A program made the position numbers and the translations under genes. Below the pieces are notes generated by a model that had not been told where the DNA came from, searched no databases, and worked only from the letters and a program-made list of their open reading frames with translations. Of a stretch of DNA of 64,000 bases, positions 1 through 11,423 are shown piece by piece; position 1 is the first letter of the stretch; each line of letters opens with the position of its first letter. Location: the NCBI RefSeq assembly GCF_002138415.1, contig NZ_CP015612.1, positions 1 through 64,000 on the forward strand, given 5' to 3'. The stretch comes from Stenotrophomonas maltophilia (lineage in GTDB: Bacteria; Pseudomonadota; Gammaproteobacteria; Xanthomonadales; Xanthomonadaceae).

Positions 1-39
1 TGTCGCGTCCATGCCCCGGCCACCGGACGATTATTGCTG

Positions 40-1371
40 ATGGATGCTTGGTCCCGTAGTCTCGAGCGCCTCGAAGCGGAGTTCCCGCCGGAAGACGTTC
101 ATACCTGGTTGAAGCCGCTGCAGGCCGATCTGCGCGTGGACAGCCTGGTGCTGTATGCACCGAATGCCTTCATCGTCGACCAGGTCCGCGAGCTGTACCT
201 GGCCCGGATCCGCGAACTGCTGGCTCATTTCGCCGGTTTCAGCGACGTTTTTCTTGAAATCGGCTCGCGCCCGCGCCCGGTGGAGGCGCAGAACGCGCCG
301 GTTTCCACGCCGTCGGCGCATGTGTCCAGCGAACCGCAGGTGCCGTTCGCCGGCAACCTGGACAACCACTACACCTTCGCCAACTTCGTCGAAGGCCGCA
401 GCAACCAGCTGGGCCTGGCCGCTGCCTTCCAAGCGGCGCAGAAGCCGGGCGACCGTGCGCACAACCCGCTGCTGCTGTACGGAGGCACCGGCCTGGGCAA
501 GACCCACCTGATGTTCGCCGCCGGCAACGCCATGCGCCAGGCCAACCCGGGGGCGAAGGTGCTGTACCTGCGTTCGGAACAGTTCTTCAGCGCGATGATC
601 CGGGCCCTGCAGGAAAAGACCATGGATCAGTTCAAGCGTCAGTTCCAGCAGGTGGACGCGCTGCTGATCGATGACATCCAGTTCTTCGCCGGCAAGGACC
701 GCACCCAGGAAGAGTTCTTCCACACCTTCAACGCGTTGTTCGATGGCAAGCAGCAGATCATCCTGACCTGCGACCGCTATCCGCGCGAGGTCGAAGGCCT
801 GGAAGCGCGCCTGAAGTCGCGGCTTGCCTGGGGCCTGTCGGTCGCGATCGAACCGCCGGACTTCGAGACCCGCGCCGCGATCGTGCTGGCCAAGGCACGC
901 GAACGCGGTGCCGAGATTCCCGATGATGTTGCGTTCCTGATCGCCAAGAAGATGCGCTCCAACGTGCGCGACCTTGAAGGTGCGCTCAATACCCTGACCG
1001 CCCGCGCCAATTTCACCGGCCGCGCGATCACCACCGAATTTGCCCAGGAAACCCTGCGCGATCTGCTGCGCGCCCAGCAGCAGGCGATCAGCATTCCCAA
1101 CATCCAGAAAACCGTGGCCGACTACTACGGCCTGCAGATCAAGGATCTGCTGTCGAAGCGTCGGACCCGCTCGCTGGCCCGCCCCCGCCAGGTCGCCATG
1201 GCCCTGACCAAGGAACTGACCGAGCACAGCCTGCCCGAGATCGGCGACGCCTTTGCCGGTCGCGATCACACCACGGTGCTGCATGCCTGCCGCCAGATCC
1301 GGACTCTGATGGAAACCGACGGCAAGCTCCGCGAGGACTGGGACAAGCTGATCCGGAAGCTGAGCGAATGA
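40..1371 (+). CDS. dnaA: Chromosomal replication initiator DnaA
   Basis: This AAA+ ATPase binds DnaA boxes at oriC, melts the origin and helps load the DnaB helicase. The 443-residue protein has an N-terminal domain I (about 1-65), a short variable linker, then the ATPase with Walker A GGTGLGKT at 148-155 and Walker B LLIDD at about 208-212. The C-terminal DNA-binding domain carries the signature [10 protein letters not shown] at about 407-416. I chose the ATG at 40; a TTG two codons upstream (34) is in frame, but the protein [15 protein letters not shown] starts as expected for xanthomonad DnaA. It is the first gene of the dnaA-dnaN-recF-gyrB series and lies directly upstream of the putative origin. 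Its promoter lies outside the window. Confidence 0.98.
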   Translation: MDAWSRSLERLEAEFPPEDVHTWLKPLQADLRVDSLVLYAPNAFIVDQVRELYLARIRELLAHFAGFSDVFLEIGSRPRPVEAQNAPVSTPSAHVSSEPQVPFAGNLDNHYTFANFVEGRSNQLGLAAAFQAAQKPGDRAHNPLLLYGGTGLGKTHLMFAAGNAMRQANPGAKVLYLRSEQFFSAMIRALQEKTMDQFKRQFQQVDALLIDDIQFFAGKDRTQEEFFHTFNALFDGKQQIILTCDRYPREVEGLEARLKSRLAWGLSVAIEPPDFETRAAIVLAKARERGAEIPDDVAFLIAKKMRSNVRDLEGALNTLTARANFTGRAITTEFAQETLRDLLRAQQQAISIPNIQKTVADYYGLQIKDLLSKRRTRSLARPRQVAMALTKELTEHSLPEIGDAFAGRDHTTVLHACRQIRTLMETDGKLREDWDKLIRKLSE

Positions 1372-1646
1372 TGCACGGATGCCGATGAGGCGTCATCGCA
1401 CAAAACGGTGCAGAATCCGGTAGCAAGCGCGGGACACGTTGTGGATAAAAATGGCGTCTGAAATCGCGTCGAATTTATCCACAGCTTTCCCCACCCCCTG
1501 AGGGTCGGTAATACAGAGGGTTTCGAGGTCTGAAATTCTTTTATTTACAAAGACTTAGCATTGTTTTCCAGCGATTCTGTCTCTACCAGCACCACCAAGC
1601 TTTTGATTTATTCCACATTTTTTAAAGCATAGGGGCACGGAACCAC
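1372..1646. other. Putative oriC (dnaA-dnaN intergenic region)
   Basis: This 275-bp gap holds two near-perfect DnaA boxes facing each other: TTATCCACAA on the minus strand at 1439-1448 and TTATCCACA on the plus strand at 1475-1483. Weaker 7/9 matches occur at 1541-1549 (TTATTTACA) and 1608-1616 (TATTCCACA). The stretch from about 1530 to 1625 is clearly AT-rich against a high-GC background and could be the unwinding element. From memory, the dnaA-dnaN interval of similar size in Xanthomonas campestris was shown to be the minimal autonomously replicating oriC, which supports this call. It must also contain the dnaN promoter. Confidence 0.8.
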
Positions 1647-2747
1647 ATGCGTTTCACACTGCAGCGCGAAGCCTTTCTCAAGCCGTTGGCACAGGTCGTC
1701 AACGTGGTCGAACGCCGCCAGACCCTTCCGGTTCTGGCCAATTTCCTGGTCCAGGTGCAGAACGGCCAGCTGTCGCTGACCGGTACCGACCTGGAAGTGG
1801 AGATGGTGTCGCGGATCGCGGTTGAAGATGCCCAGGACGGCGAAACCACCATCCCCGCCCGCAAGCTGTTCGAGATCATCCGCGCTCTGCCCGACGGCAG
1901 CCGGATCACCGTCTCGCAGACCGGTGACAAGATCACCGTGCAGGCCGGCCGCAGCCGCTTCACCCTGGCCACCCTGCCCTCCAACGACTTCCCGTCGGTT
2001 GACGAAGTGGAAGCCACCGAGCGCGTGGCCATCGGCGAAGCGACCCTGAAGGAGCTGATCGAGCGCACCGCGTTCGCGATGGCCCAGCAGGACGTGCGCT
2101 ACTACCTCAACGGTCTGCTGTTCGACCTGCGCGGTGATGCGCTGCGTACCGTTGCCACCGACGGCCACCGCCTGGCGCTGTGTGAAACCGACCTGGCCAA
2201 GCCCAGTGGTTCCAAGCGCCAGATCATTGTGCCGCGCAAGGGCGTGACCGAACTGCAGCGCCTGCTGGAGAGCGGCGATCGCGAGATCGAGCTGGAAGTC
2301 GGCCGCAGCCACGTCCGCGTCAAGCGCGACGATGTCACCTTCACCTCGAAGCTGATCGACGGCCGTTTCCCGGATTATGAAGCGGTGATTCCGATCGGTG
2401 CCGACCGCGAAGTGAAGGTTGATCGTGAAGCACTGCGTGCCTCGCTGCAGCGCGCCGCGATCCTGTCCAACGAGAAGTACCGCGGCATCCGCGTGGAAGT
2501 CTCGCCGGGCAACCTGAAGATCAGCGCGCACAACCCGGAGCAGGAAGAAGCCCAGGAAGAGATCGAAGCCGACACCACGGTCAGCGATCTGGCCATCGGC
2601 TTCAACGTGAACTACCTGCTGGATGCCCTGTCCGCCCTGCGCGATGAGGAAGTCATCATCCAGCTGCGCGACTCCAACTCCTCCGCGCTGGTGCGTGAAT
2701 CGAGCAGCGAGAAGTCGCGCCACGTGGTGATGCCGCTGCGGCTCTGA
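1647..2747 (+). CDS. dnaN: DNA polymerase III beta subunit (sliding clamp)
   Basis: DnaN forms the ring-shaped dimer that tethers polymerase III to DNA and recruits repair and regulatory proteins. The 366-residue length is typical for the family, and the three repeated clamp domains are evident, with the family motif TVATDGHRLAL in the middle domain near residue 170. The C-terminus ends HVVMPLRL, matching the conserved M-P-x-R-x end of beta clamps. The ATG at 1647 follows a purine-rich GGGGCACGGA stretch that can serve as ribosome-binding site. A strong terminator follows at 2778-2808, so dnaN is probably transcribed separately from recF. Confidence 0.98.
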   Translation: MRFTLQREAFLKPLAQVVNVVERRQTLPVLANFLVQVQNGQLSLTGTDLEVEMVSRIAVEDAQDGETTIPARKLFEIIRALPDGSRITVSQTGDKITVQAGRSRFTLATLPSNDFPSVDEVEATERVAIGEATLKELIERTAFAMAQQDVRYYLNGLLFDLRGDALRTVATDGHRLALCETDLAKPSGSKRQIIVPRKGVTELQRLLESGDREIELEVGRSHVRVKRDDVTFTSKLIDGRFPDYEAVIPIGADREVKVDREALRASLQRAAILSNEKYRGIRVEVSPGNLKISAHNPEQEEAQEEIEADTTVSDLAIGFNVNYLLDALSALRDEEVIIQLRDSNSSALVRESSSEKSRHVVMPLRL

Positions 2748-2756
2748 CCGCTGCGC

Positions 2757-2772
2757 TGTTCCACGTGGAACC
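2757..2772. promoter_or_regulatory. parS site (ParB-binding centromere)
   Basis: TGTTCCACGTGGAACC contains the perfect 14-bp palindrome GTTCCACGTGGAAC. This is the parS consensus of pseudomonads and relatives, bound by chromosomal ParB to nucleate the origin segregation complex. It lies 9 bases past the dnaN stop codon. It is one of four strong matches within about 2 kb. Confidence 0.85.
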
Positions 2773-2777
2773 GAACG

Positions 2778-2808
2778 ACGCCCGGGATCTTCCCGGGCGT
2801 TTTTTTTT
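2778..2808 (+). terminator. Rho-independent terminator of dnaN
   Basis: A perfect 10-bp stem (ACGCCCGGGA at 2778-2787 with TCCCGGGCGT at 2791-2800) with a 3-nt loop is followed by an unbroken run of T to 2808. It separates dnaN from recF. Confidence 0.92.
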
Positions 2809-2812
2809 GCAG

Positions 2813-2826
2813 GTTCCACGTGGAGC
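2813..2826. promoter_or_regulatory. parS-like site, one mismatch
   Basis: GTTCCACGTGGAGC differs from the 14-bp parS palindrome at one base (G instead of A at 2825). It sits 41 bases from the perfect site at 2757, on the other side of the dnaN terminator. Confidence 0.6.
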
Positions 2827-3265
2827 ATCGAACGCGAACCCGTTGAAATGGATCCTGCCCGAGTGGATGTCCTCGGTCACTAGATGCTTGATGTCTCCGA
2901 ACGATCCTTCTGAAACCTTTGAACTGAAGCAGCTGGGTAACAGGCCATGGTCAGAGGATCAACCCGCATTGCTCTGCCGCGCTGCCGAATTCCAGGATCA
3001 AGCTTCGGTGCCCTGCTTGCCGATCAGCGAACATGTGGAATGGGTGTCCTGCGTCTTCGTTGCCGTTTCTGAAAACGCCACTGTCCACAGCTCTGGTTCG
3101 GATCAGATCGGGCCGAGCCTAGCTTCTAAATCTGGGTATAAATCTAAAGCATGGTGGTGATGGTAGGGCCAGATCTCGTGGAAAAATGCCTTATCTATAT
3201 GATTTAAAAGGAATTTATGCACCTGAAACCCCCTGTATAGAGGTCCCTCAGGCTGGGGGGGAACC

Positions 3266-3333
3266 TGTGGATAGTTTCAGAGCCTGGTCAAAATGGCTTT
3301 TTTATCCACAAATTGCCCATACCTTGTGTATAA
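3266..3333. promoter_or_regulatory. Cluster of three DnaA boxes
   Basis: Within 68 bases are CTATCCACA on the minus strand (3266-3274), a perfect TTATCCACA on the plus strand (3302-3310) and TTATACACA on the minus strand (3325-3333), the last fitting the relaxed TTWTNCACA consensus. An AT-rich patch (about 3175-3235) precedes them. They could be part of an extended origin, titrate DnaA, or regulate recF and gyrB; the sequence does not decide. Confidence 0.6.
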
Positions 3334-3377
3334 GTCATACATGGTCGCTGTGGACAGCGTGAAACGGACAGCATGAA

Positions 3378-3430
3378 TTTCTTGAAATCTGTGGAACCGT
3401 CCGGGAGACGGCATCGCAGATTTCAAGAAA
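3378..3430. repeat. Inverted repeat, 14-bp perfect arms
   Basis: TTTCTTGAAATCTG (3378-3391) is the exact reverse complement of CAGATTTCAAGAAA (3417-3430), separated by 25 bases. There is no T-run, so it is not a standard terminator. It lies just past the DnaA-box cluster and could be a protein site or cruciform. Confidence 0.6.
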
Positions 3431-3739
3431 TCTGCGGGCCATTTACGGCGACTGCGGGAACGTGGCGCGCACGAGGTCCGGACACAGGGCTTGGAATCGT
3501 TGAATTCTGAGGGTCCATGCCCTGCCTTCCGCTGCAGATTTGAAGGATTTCCAGGGCGCTCCAGACCGGTGATCGTGCCCTTAGTTGAAGCGCCGCCACG
3601 TGGAACACGTGATCCGGACCTCCGCTTCGTTCCACCCTCCGGCATGGCAGCCGCAGAGGGCCGTCCGGCTTGACCAATGCAGTAAGCTGATGGATTCCCT
3701 GCCCCTCTACCGCCTTGTGCGGATGGTCTTTCGCGCCCC

Positions 3740-4834
3740 ATGCAGATCCGCCGCCTCGCCTTGCATCAACTGCGTCGCTTCAGTGCGGTGGACCTGTCGC
3801 CACAGCCGGGATTGAACCTGCTGACCGGCGACAACGGTGCCGGCAAGACCAGCGTGCTCGAAGCCCTGCATCTGATGGCGTATGGCCGCAGCTTCCGTGG
3901 CCGGGTACGCGATGGATTGGTGCGTCAAGGCCAGGAGGCGCTGGAAGTCTTCGTGGAATGGGACGAACAACGTGCCCATCACCCACCGCACCGCCGAAAG
4001 GCCGGCCTGCGCCACAGTGGCCAGGACTGGAAGGGACGGCTGGACGGCGAAGACGTGGCCCAGCTTGGCAATCTGTGCGCAGCGCTTGCGGTAGTCACGT
4101 TCGAGCCAGGCAGCCATGCGTTGGTCAGCGGTGGTGGTGAACCCCGCCGCCGCTTCCTCGATTGGGGCTTGTTCCACGTGGAACCGGATTTTCTGTCCCT
4201 GTGGCGCCGCTACTCCCGGGCACTGAAACAGCGCAATGCCCTGCTCAAGCAGGGCGGGCCGTCGCGGATGCTCGATACCTGGGATCACGAGCTGGCCGAG
4301 GCCGGAGAACCACTGACCAGCCGCCGCCAGCACTACCTGGAGCGTCTGCAGCAGCGCACGGTAGCCTTGGCCGCCAGTCTGGCTCCGCAACTCGGCATCC
4401 AGGGACTGGAATTGAGTCCCGGTTGGCGGCGGCATGAGCTTCCCTTGGCCGATGCCCTGCTTCTGGCCCGGGAACGTGACCGACAGGCCGGGTATACCTC
4501 GGTGGGCCCGCACCGGGCGGACTGGAGTGTGGATTTCCACAGCATTCCCGGGCGTGACGCGTTGTCCCGCGGCCAGGCCAAGCTGACGGCATTGGCCTGC
4601 CTGCTGGCACAGGCCGAAGACTATGCGGAACAGCGCGGCGAATGGCCGGTGATCGCGTTGGACGATCTGGCCTCGGAGCTGGATCGCACCCACCAGGCGC
4701 GGGTACTGGAGCGCCTGCTCAATGGGCCGGCACAGATCTTCATCACCGCCACCGAAACGCCGGCGGCGCTGGAAGAACTGACTCACATCGCCCGGTTCCA
4801 CGTGGAACATGCACAGATCGTGGCTGTGCCATAG
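3740..4834 (+). CDS. recF: DNA replication and repair protein RecF
   Basis: RecF is an SMC-like ATPase that works with RecO and RecR to load RecA at single-strand gaps. The 364-residue protein shows Walker A GDNGAGKT at 30-37, the ABC-type signature LSRGQAKL near 272-280, and Walker [13 protein letters not shown] near 302-313. The coding sequence contains two perfect parS palindromes, each read in frame as Phe-His-Val-Glu: one at 4170-4185 and one at 4794-4809 near the C-terminus. It is followed by a 112-bp gap with a gyrB promoter. Start at ATG 3740 gives the conserved [14 protein letters not shown] opening. Confidence 0.97.
   Translation: MQIRRLALHQLRRFSAVDLSPQPGLNLLTGDNGAGKTSVLEALHLMAYGRSFRGRVRDGLVRQGQEALEVFVEWDEQRAHHPPHRRKAGLRHSGQDWKGRLDGEDVAQLGNLCAALAVVTFEPGSHALVSGGGEPRRRFLDWGLFHVEPDFLSLWRRYSRALKQRNALLKQGGPSRMLDTWDHELAEAGEPLTSRRQHYLERLQQRTVALAASLAPQLGIQGLELSPGWRRHELPLADALLLARERDRQAGYTSVGPHRADWSVDFHSIPGRDALSRGQAKLTALACLLAQAEDYAEQRGEWPVIALDDLASELDRTHQARVLERLLNGPAQIFITATETPAALEELTHIARFHVEHAQIVAVP
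4170..4185. promoter_or_regulatory. parS site inside recF
   Basis: TGTTCCACGTGGAACC is a perfect copy of the site at 2757. It lies in the recF frame and encodes Phe-His-Val-Glu within a LFHVEPD segment. Confidence 0.82.
4794..4809. promoter_or_regulatory. parS site inside the recF 3' end
   Basis: GGTTCCACGTGGAACA is the exact reverse complement of the 16-bp site at 2757. It encodes Phe-His-Val-Glu in the RFHVEH segment just before the recF stop. Confidence 0.82.
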
Positions 4835-4863
4835 TGGACACACCAGGGCCGCTCGACCCCGGC

Positions 4864-7406
<2,543 letters not shown>

Positions 7407-7473
7407 CACAATCGGGACACGGCCGGTGCGCGGGGAGGCGCGCCGGCCTTCGACTCTTGAATACAGGTACCTG

Positions 7474-8319
7474 ATGTCCGCATCCGCCCCGGTTTCCGCC
7501 CCGCCCCCGGTTCCGCCGGCTTCTGCCGCGCCGCGTGCCGTTTCGCCGTTGGCGGGGTTCTTCATCGACCTGGGCATCGCCGCTGTCACCCTGTTTGGCC
7601 TGAGCCTGATCAGCGGTCTGCTGTGGGGCCTGTACCGTGGCGTGGTGGTGGGTTACGCGAACGCGCAGGCCGGTGCTGGCGCACCCGAGGCCAGTTCGGT
7701 AGCGGCGTCACTGGGCCAGCCCGGCGCGCTTGCGCAGATTCTCATGGCGCTGTTTGCCACCGGTGGGGCCGCGCTGCTGCTGTACTTCTGGCGACGGCCG
7801 GCCAACGCCGCCGAGCGCCACGCGTCCCGCCAGGCGTTGCGCCGTCCCTCCACCTGGGGCTGGACCCTGCTGGTGGCGACCCTGATCGTGCTCGGCAGCA
7901 ATGGCATCGCCTTCCTGGCCAAGCAGTTCGGCGTCGAGCCGGTCCCCACCAACCTGGCGCTGATGCAGAGTGCGATCGCGCGCTTTCCCCTGTTCCTGGT
8001 GCTGTTCGCGGTGGTACTGGCACCGGCCTACGAGGAGCTGCTGTTCCGCCGCGTGCTGTTTGGCCGCCTGTGGAAGGCGGGGCGCCCGTGGCTGGGCGTG
8101 GTACTGAGCAGCCTTGCTTTCGCCCTCATCCATGAAATCCCTGGCACCAGTGCCAATGGCCCGGCCGAAATCGCGCAGTTGTGGCTGGTCTATGGCGGCA
8201 TGGGCGCCGCGTTCTGCTGGCTCTACCAGCGCACCGGTACGCTGTGGGCGGCGATCACCGCGCATGGGCTGAACAACGCCGTCGCGCTTGCCGCGATGGT
8301 ATTCCTGGGGTCAACGTAA
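7474..8319 (+). CDS. CPBP-family intramembrane metalloprotease
   Basis: This 281-residue integral membrane protein has a proline/alanine-rich N-terminus and several hydrophobic segments. It shows the CPBP (CAAX protease and bacteriocin-processing, Abi) motifs: EELLFRR (EExxxR, about residues 189-195), a FALIHE motif with its histidine near 216, and a final conserved His in AITAHGLNN. These residues bind the metal in the family. The start at ATG 7474 is preferred over an upstream in-frame reading because the gap contains no extra conserved residues. It is co-oriented with gyrB and with the M48 protease downstream. The substrate cannot be deduced. Confidence 0.85.
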   Translation: MSASAPVSAPPPVPPASAAPRAVSPLAGFFIDLGIAAVTLFGLSLISGLLWGLYRGVVVGYANAQAGAGAPEASSVAASLGQPGALAQILMALFATGGAALLLYFWRRPANAAERHASRQALRRPSTWGWTLLVATLIVLGSNGIAFLAKQFGVEPVPTNLALMQSAIARFPLFLVLFAVVLAPAYEELLFRRVLFGRLWKAGRPWLGVVLSSLAFALIHEIPGTSANGPAEIAQLWLVYGGMGAAFCWLYQRTGTLWAAITAHGLNNAVALAAMVFLGST

Positions 8320-8390
8320 CGCCGCGTCCGCTTGACGAAAGATTAAGCCGCTACGCTACACACTGCGCACATGAACACGGGGGAGCTTCC

Positions 8391-9197
8391 ATGAAACAAC
8401 TGCTGCTGGCCCTTGTCATCACCACCCTGGTCAGCGCCTGCGCGACCACGACGTCCCCGACCGGGCGCCGGCAGATGGTGGGCGGCGTATCACAGGCGCA
8501 GCTGGACCAGCTGGGAGCGCAGGCGTTCGCCGAAACCAAGCAGAAGGAAAAGATCAGCACCGACGGCCGCCAGAACGGCTACGTGCAATGCGTGGTCAAC
8601 GCGCTGGTCGCGCAGCTGCCTGCTCAGTACCGTGGCGTACGGTGGGAGACCGCAGTGTTCGTCGACAAGGAGCCCAACGCCTTCGCCCTGCCCGGCGGCA
8701 AGGTCGGCGTGAACACCGGCATCTTCACCGTCGCCAAGAACCAGGACCAGCTGGCTGCCGTAATCGGCCATGAAATCGGCCACGTCATCGCCCGCCACCA
8801 CGAAGAGCGCATCACCCGTCAGATGGGCGCGCAGACCGGCCTGGCCGTGCTCGGCGCGCTCGCCGGTGCCGCTTATGGCGAGGGGGCGGCCAGCACCGTG
8901 AACCAGCTTGGCGGGATGGGCGCACAGACCGCCTTCCTGCTGCCCGGCTCGCGCACCCAGGAGAGCGAGGCCGACGTGATCGGCCAGCGACTGATGGCCC
9001 AGGCCGGTTTCAACCCGGCACAGGCGGTCGATCTGTGGCAGAACATGATGGCGGCCAGTGGCGGTCGCAGCCCACAATGGCTGTCCACGCACCCCGACCC
9101 AGCCAACCGGATCCAGGAACTGCGACGCGATGCACCGGCGCTGACGCCGGTCTATCAGCAGGCGCAGGCGGCCGGACTGCGGCCAAAGTGCGGATGA
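8391..9197 (+). CDS. M48-family metalloprotease, lipoprotein
   Basis: The 268-residue protein starts at ATG 8391 behind a GGGGAG ribosome-binding site. It carries a lipoprotein signal ending LVSAC, so it should be anchored in the outer or inner membrane facing the periplasm. The zinc site HEIGH is at 127-131 and the third ligand lies in ESEAD near 191-194, typical of M48 peptidases. It resembles E. coli LoiP/YggG, an outer-membrane quality-control protease. The C-terminal STHPDPANRIQEL motif also fits this group. Function beyond proteolysis is inferred. Confidence 0.88.
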   Translation: MKQLLLALVITTLVSACATTTSPTGRRQMVGGVSQAQLDQLGAQAFAETKQKEKISTDGRQNGYVQCVVNALVAQLPAQYRGVRWETAVFVDKEPNAFALPGGKVGVNTGIFTVAKNQDQLAAVIGHEIGHVIARHHEERITRQMGAQTGLAVLGALAGAAYGEGAASTVNQLGGMGAQTAFLLPGSRTQESEADVIGQRLMAQAGFNPAQAVDLWQNMMAASGGRSPQWLSTHPDPANRIQELRRDAPALTPVYQQAQAAGLRPKCG

Positions 9198-9329
9198 GTG
9201 CGCAGTTTCATGCTGTATTGCAGCACATAAAACGATTTCTCACGCCATCTGTTTCTGATACGTTTGGCGGCTCAGATTTTTCTGACAGTCCGACTTTGCC
9301 GCTAACCGGCGGTTCGATCGAGGTGAACG

Positions 9330-10517
9330 ATGATTTTCCGTAACCACAAAGCTGTGCTTTCCGTCCTCGTCGCGACCGCCCTGACCGGCGCCGTGGTCAC
9401 CGATGCCTTCGCGCAGTCCTCGCGCTCCTCCGAGCGCGGCAACCGCGGCGGCAAGCAGGCCAAGGCCGAGGTCCTGTACCCGAACGCGACCCGCCAGGAG
9501 CCGACGGTCAAGGCTTCGGCCAAGCTGGGCAGCAAGCTGCAGAAAATGATCGACAGCTACAACAAGGAAAAGTTCCCGGAGACCCGCACCCAGGCCGACG
9601 CCATCCTGGCTGACAGCGCCGCGAACGAGTACGACAAGTCGCTGGCTGCGCAGCTGGCCTCGCAGGCCGCCTACCAGACCGACGACACCGCAGCGGCGAT
9701 CGCCTACCTGAAGCAGGTCCTGCAGTTCAACGGCCTGGACAACAACGGCCACTTCCAGTCGATGCTGATGCTGGGCCAGCTGGAGCTGCAGGAAGACAAG
9801 ACCGCCGAAGGCCTGGCCACCCTCGAGAAGTACTTCGCCGAGAGCAAGTCGACCAAGCCGGAAGAGCTGATCGCCAAGGGCCAGGCGCTGTACCAGCTGG
9901 AGCGCTACCAGGAAGCGATCCCGGTGCTGAAGCAGGCCATCGCCGGCTCGACCGAACCGAAGGACAACTGGAACCAGCTGCTGATGGCGGCCCTTTCCGA
10001 AGCCGGCCAGTCCGGTGAAGCGGTGAAGGAAGCCGAGGCCCTGGCTGCCAAGAACCCGAACGACAAGAAGGCCCAGCTGAACCTGGCCAGCATGTACATG
10101 CAGGCCGACCAGATGGACAAGGCGGCTGCGGTGATGGACAAGCTGCGCAGCAGCGGCCAGCTCACCGAAGAGCGCGAGTACAAGCAGCTGTACTCGATCT
10201 ATGCCAACACCGAACACAAGGAAAAGGACGTCATCGCGGTCATCAACGAAGGGTTGCAGAAGGGCATCCTGAAGCCGGATTACCAGGTCTACCTGGCGCT
10301 GGCCCAGTCCTACTACTACTCCGACCAGGTGCCGCAGGCGATCGACGCGTGGCAGAAGGCTGCCCCGCTGTCCAAGGACGGTGAGACCTACCTGAACCTG
10401 GCACGCGTCCTGCATGCCGAAGGTCGCATCCCGGAGGCCAAGCAGGCCGCCCAGCAGGCGCTGGCGAAGGGTGTGAAGAACCAGGCTGATGCAAAAAAAA
10501 TCATCAACCTGAAGTAA
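9330..10517 (+). CDS. Tetratricopeptide-repeat protein, exported
   Basis: The 395-residue protein has a signal peptide (hydrophobic stretch about 8-28, cleaved after DAFA) and a long series of TPR helices, e.g. EELIAKGQALYQLERYQEA and NLARVLHAEGRIPEAKQAA. It is likely periplasmic. TPR proteins act as protein-binding scaffolds. It lies directly upstream of tonB-exbB-exbD-exbD in the same direction, separated by a 143-bp gap that appears to hold a tonB promoter. A role with the TonB system is suggested by position only. A GAGGTG ribosome-binding site precedes ATG 9330. Confidence 0.75.
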   Translation: MIFRNHKAVLSVLVATALTGAVVTDAFAQSSRSSERGNRGGKQAKAEVLYPNATRQEPTVKASAKLGSKLQKMIDSYNKEKFPETRTQADAILADSAANEYDKSLAAQLASQAAYQTDDTAAAIAYLKQVLQFNGLDNNGHFQSMLMLGQLELQEDKTAEGLATLEKYFAESKSTKPEELIAKGQALYQLERYQEAIPVLKQAIAGSTEPKDNWNQLLMAALSEAGQSGEAVKEAEALAAKNPNDKKAQLNLASMYMQADQMDKAAAVMDKLRSSGQLTEEREYKQLYSIYANTEHKEKDVIAVINEGLQKGILKPDYQVYLALAQSYYYSDQVPQAIDAWQKAAPLSKDGETYLNLARVLHAEGRIPEAKQAAQQALAKGVKNQADAKKIINLK

Positions 10518-10546
10518 GTAGGAATAACGCCTGAATGCCTGCTCAG

Positions 10547-10577
10547 TTGATGCGCAGGCGCTCAGGATTGGTATAAG
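10547..10577 (+). promoter_or_regulatory. Candidate tonB promoter
   Basis: TTGATG (10547-10552) and an extended -10, TGG-TATAAG (hexamer 10572-10577), are 19 bp apart. They lie about 84 bases before the tonB ATG. I see no convincing Fur box here. Confidence 0.45.
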
Positions 10578-10660
10578 CTTGGAGGTTCCTGCGGTGTCAT
10601 GCACCGCTGATCAGGGATTCCGCCCCCGGCATCCCGGCCCCACTATTGAGCTCTTGGCGC

Positions 10661-11329
10661 ATGACGGAACAACTAGTCGTTCACCGGTACGAACAACCCG
10701 ATGACAAGGGGCTGAGCTGGCCTCGCATCGTCGGCATCGCGTTTGTAATTGCCCTGCATCTGGCCGCGTTCATGATGCTCCTGATCCCCGCCGTGGCTCC
10801 CAAGGCCGTGGCTGAGAAGGAGCGCAACGTCATGGTGACCATCGTCGACGCGCCGCCGCCGCCCCCACCGCCGCCGCCGCCGCCGCCGCCGCAGGATACT
10901 CCGCCACCGCCGGTGAAGAATCTGTCGCCGCCGAAGCCGTCGCCGGTCCCGCCGCCGCCGCAGGCGCCGGTCGTGGACGTGCCGGAACCGCGTCCGAACG
11001 ATATCGTCACCCCGCCGTCGCCGCCCGCGCCGCCGGCTCCGCCGACCTCGATCGAGGCCAGCGTGGATATCTCCTCGAAGGCCATGAATCCGCCGCGCTA
11101 CCCGCCGGCAGCCTTCCGCGCGGGTATCCAGGGCGAAGTGATCCTGATCATTGATGTCGATGCCAACGGCAACGTCACCAATGTCACGGTGGAAAAGTCC
11201 AGCCGTAACCGCGACCTGGACCGTGCTGCGATGGAAGCAGCTCGCAAGTGGCGCTTCAACGCCGCTGAATCTGGCGGTAAGAAGGCGGCAGGTCGCGTTC
11301 GCGTCCCGGTCAACTTTGCGCTGAACTGA
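10661..11329 (+). CDS. tonB: Energy transducer TonB
   Basis: TonB couples the inner-membrane proton-motive force, via ExbB/ExbD, to outer-membrane receptors. The 222-residue protein has one N-terminal membrane segment (about 20-45), a very proline-rich periplasmic linker that includes an unbroken run of about a dozen prolines near residue 65-80, and a C-terminal TonB domain with YPPAAFRAGIQGEV and a final KWRFNAA region. ATG 10661 (MTEQLVVHRYEQ) is chosen over TTG 10646. It heads tonB-exbB-exbD1-exbD2, the arrangement known from Xanthomonas. Two TonB-dependent receptors lie further along in this window. Confidence 0.95.
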   Translation: MTEQLVVHRYEQPDDKGLSWPRIVGIAFVIALHLAAFMMLLIPAVAPKAVAEKERNVMVTIVDAPPPPPPPPPPPPPQDTPPPPVKNLSPPKPSPVPPPPQAPVVDVPEPRPNDIVTPPSPPAPPAPPTSIEASVDISSKAMNPPRYPPAAFRAGIQGEVILIIDVDANGNVTNVTVEKSSRNRDLDRAAMEAARKWRFNAAESGGKKAAGRVRVPVNFALN

Positions 11330-11423
11330 TGCGTCCGGGCGGCCACCTGGCCACCCCCGCTCCCAGTTCGATTGTTTAGCTTAGCTACACCCTTTATCAC
11401 CACACACAACAAAGGTAAGCGTC

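Larger units (their letters stand above)
2827..3739. other. Non-coding gap between dnaN and recF
   Basis: I find no convincing gene in these ~910 bases. Open frames here lack ribosome-binding sites and family features. The gap holds a cluster of DnaA boxes (3266-3333), an AT-rich patch at about 3175-3235, a 14-bp-arm hairpin (3378-3430), and a half-conserved parS at 3593-3606 whose right half is perfect. recF promoter signals are not obvious. The overall look is of a second regulatory or origin-linked region. Confidence 0.6.

Noticed and set aside
2765-3160. 131-codon frame after dnaN
   Set aside because: It begins inside the terminator and parS region, has no ribosome-binding site and no recognisable protein features.
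3277-3741. 154-codon minus-strand frame in the dnaN-recF gap
   Set aside because: It runs over the DnaA boxes and hairpin and shows no protein character.
10850-10960. Low-complexity GCCGCC tract
   Set aside because: It is the in-frame proline-rich linker of tonB, not a satellite or regulatory repeat.
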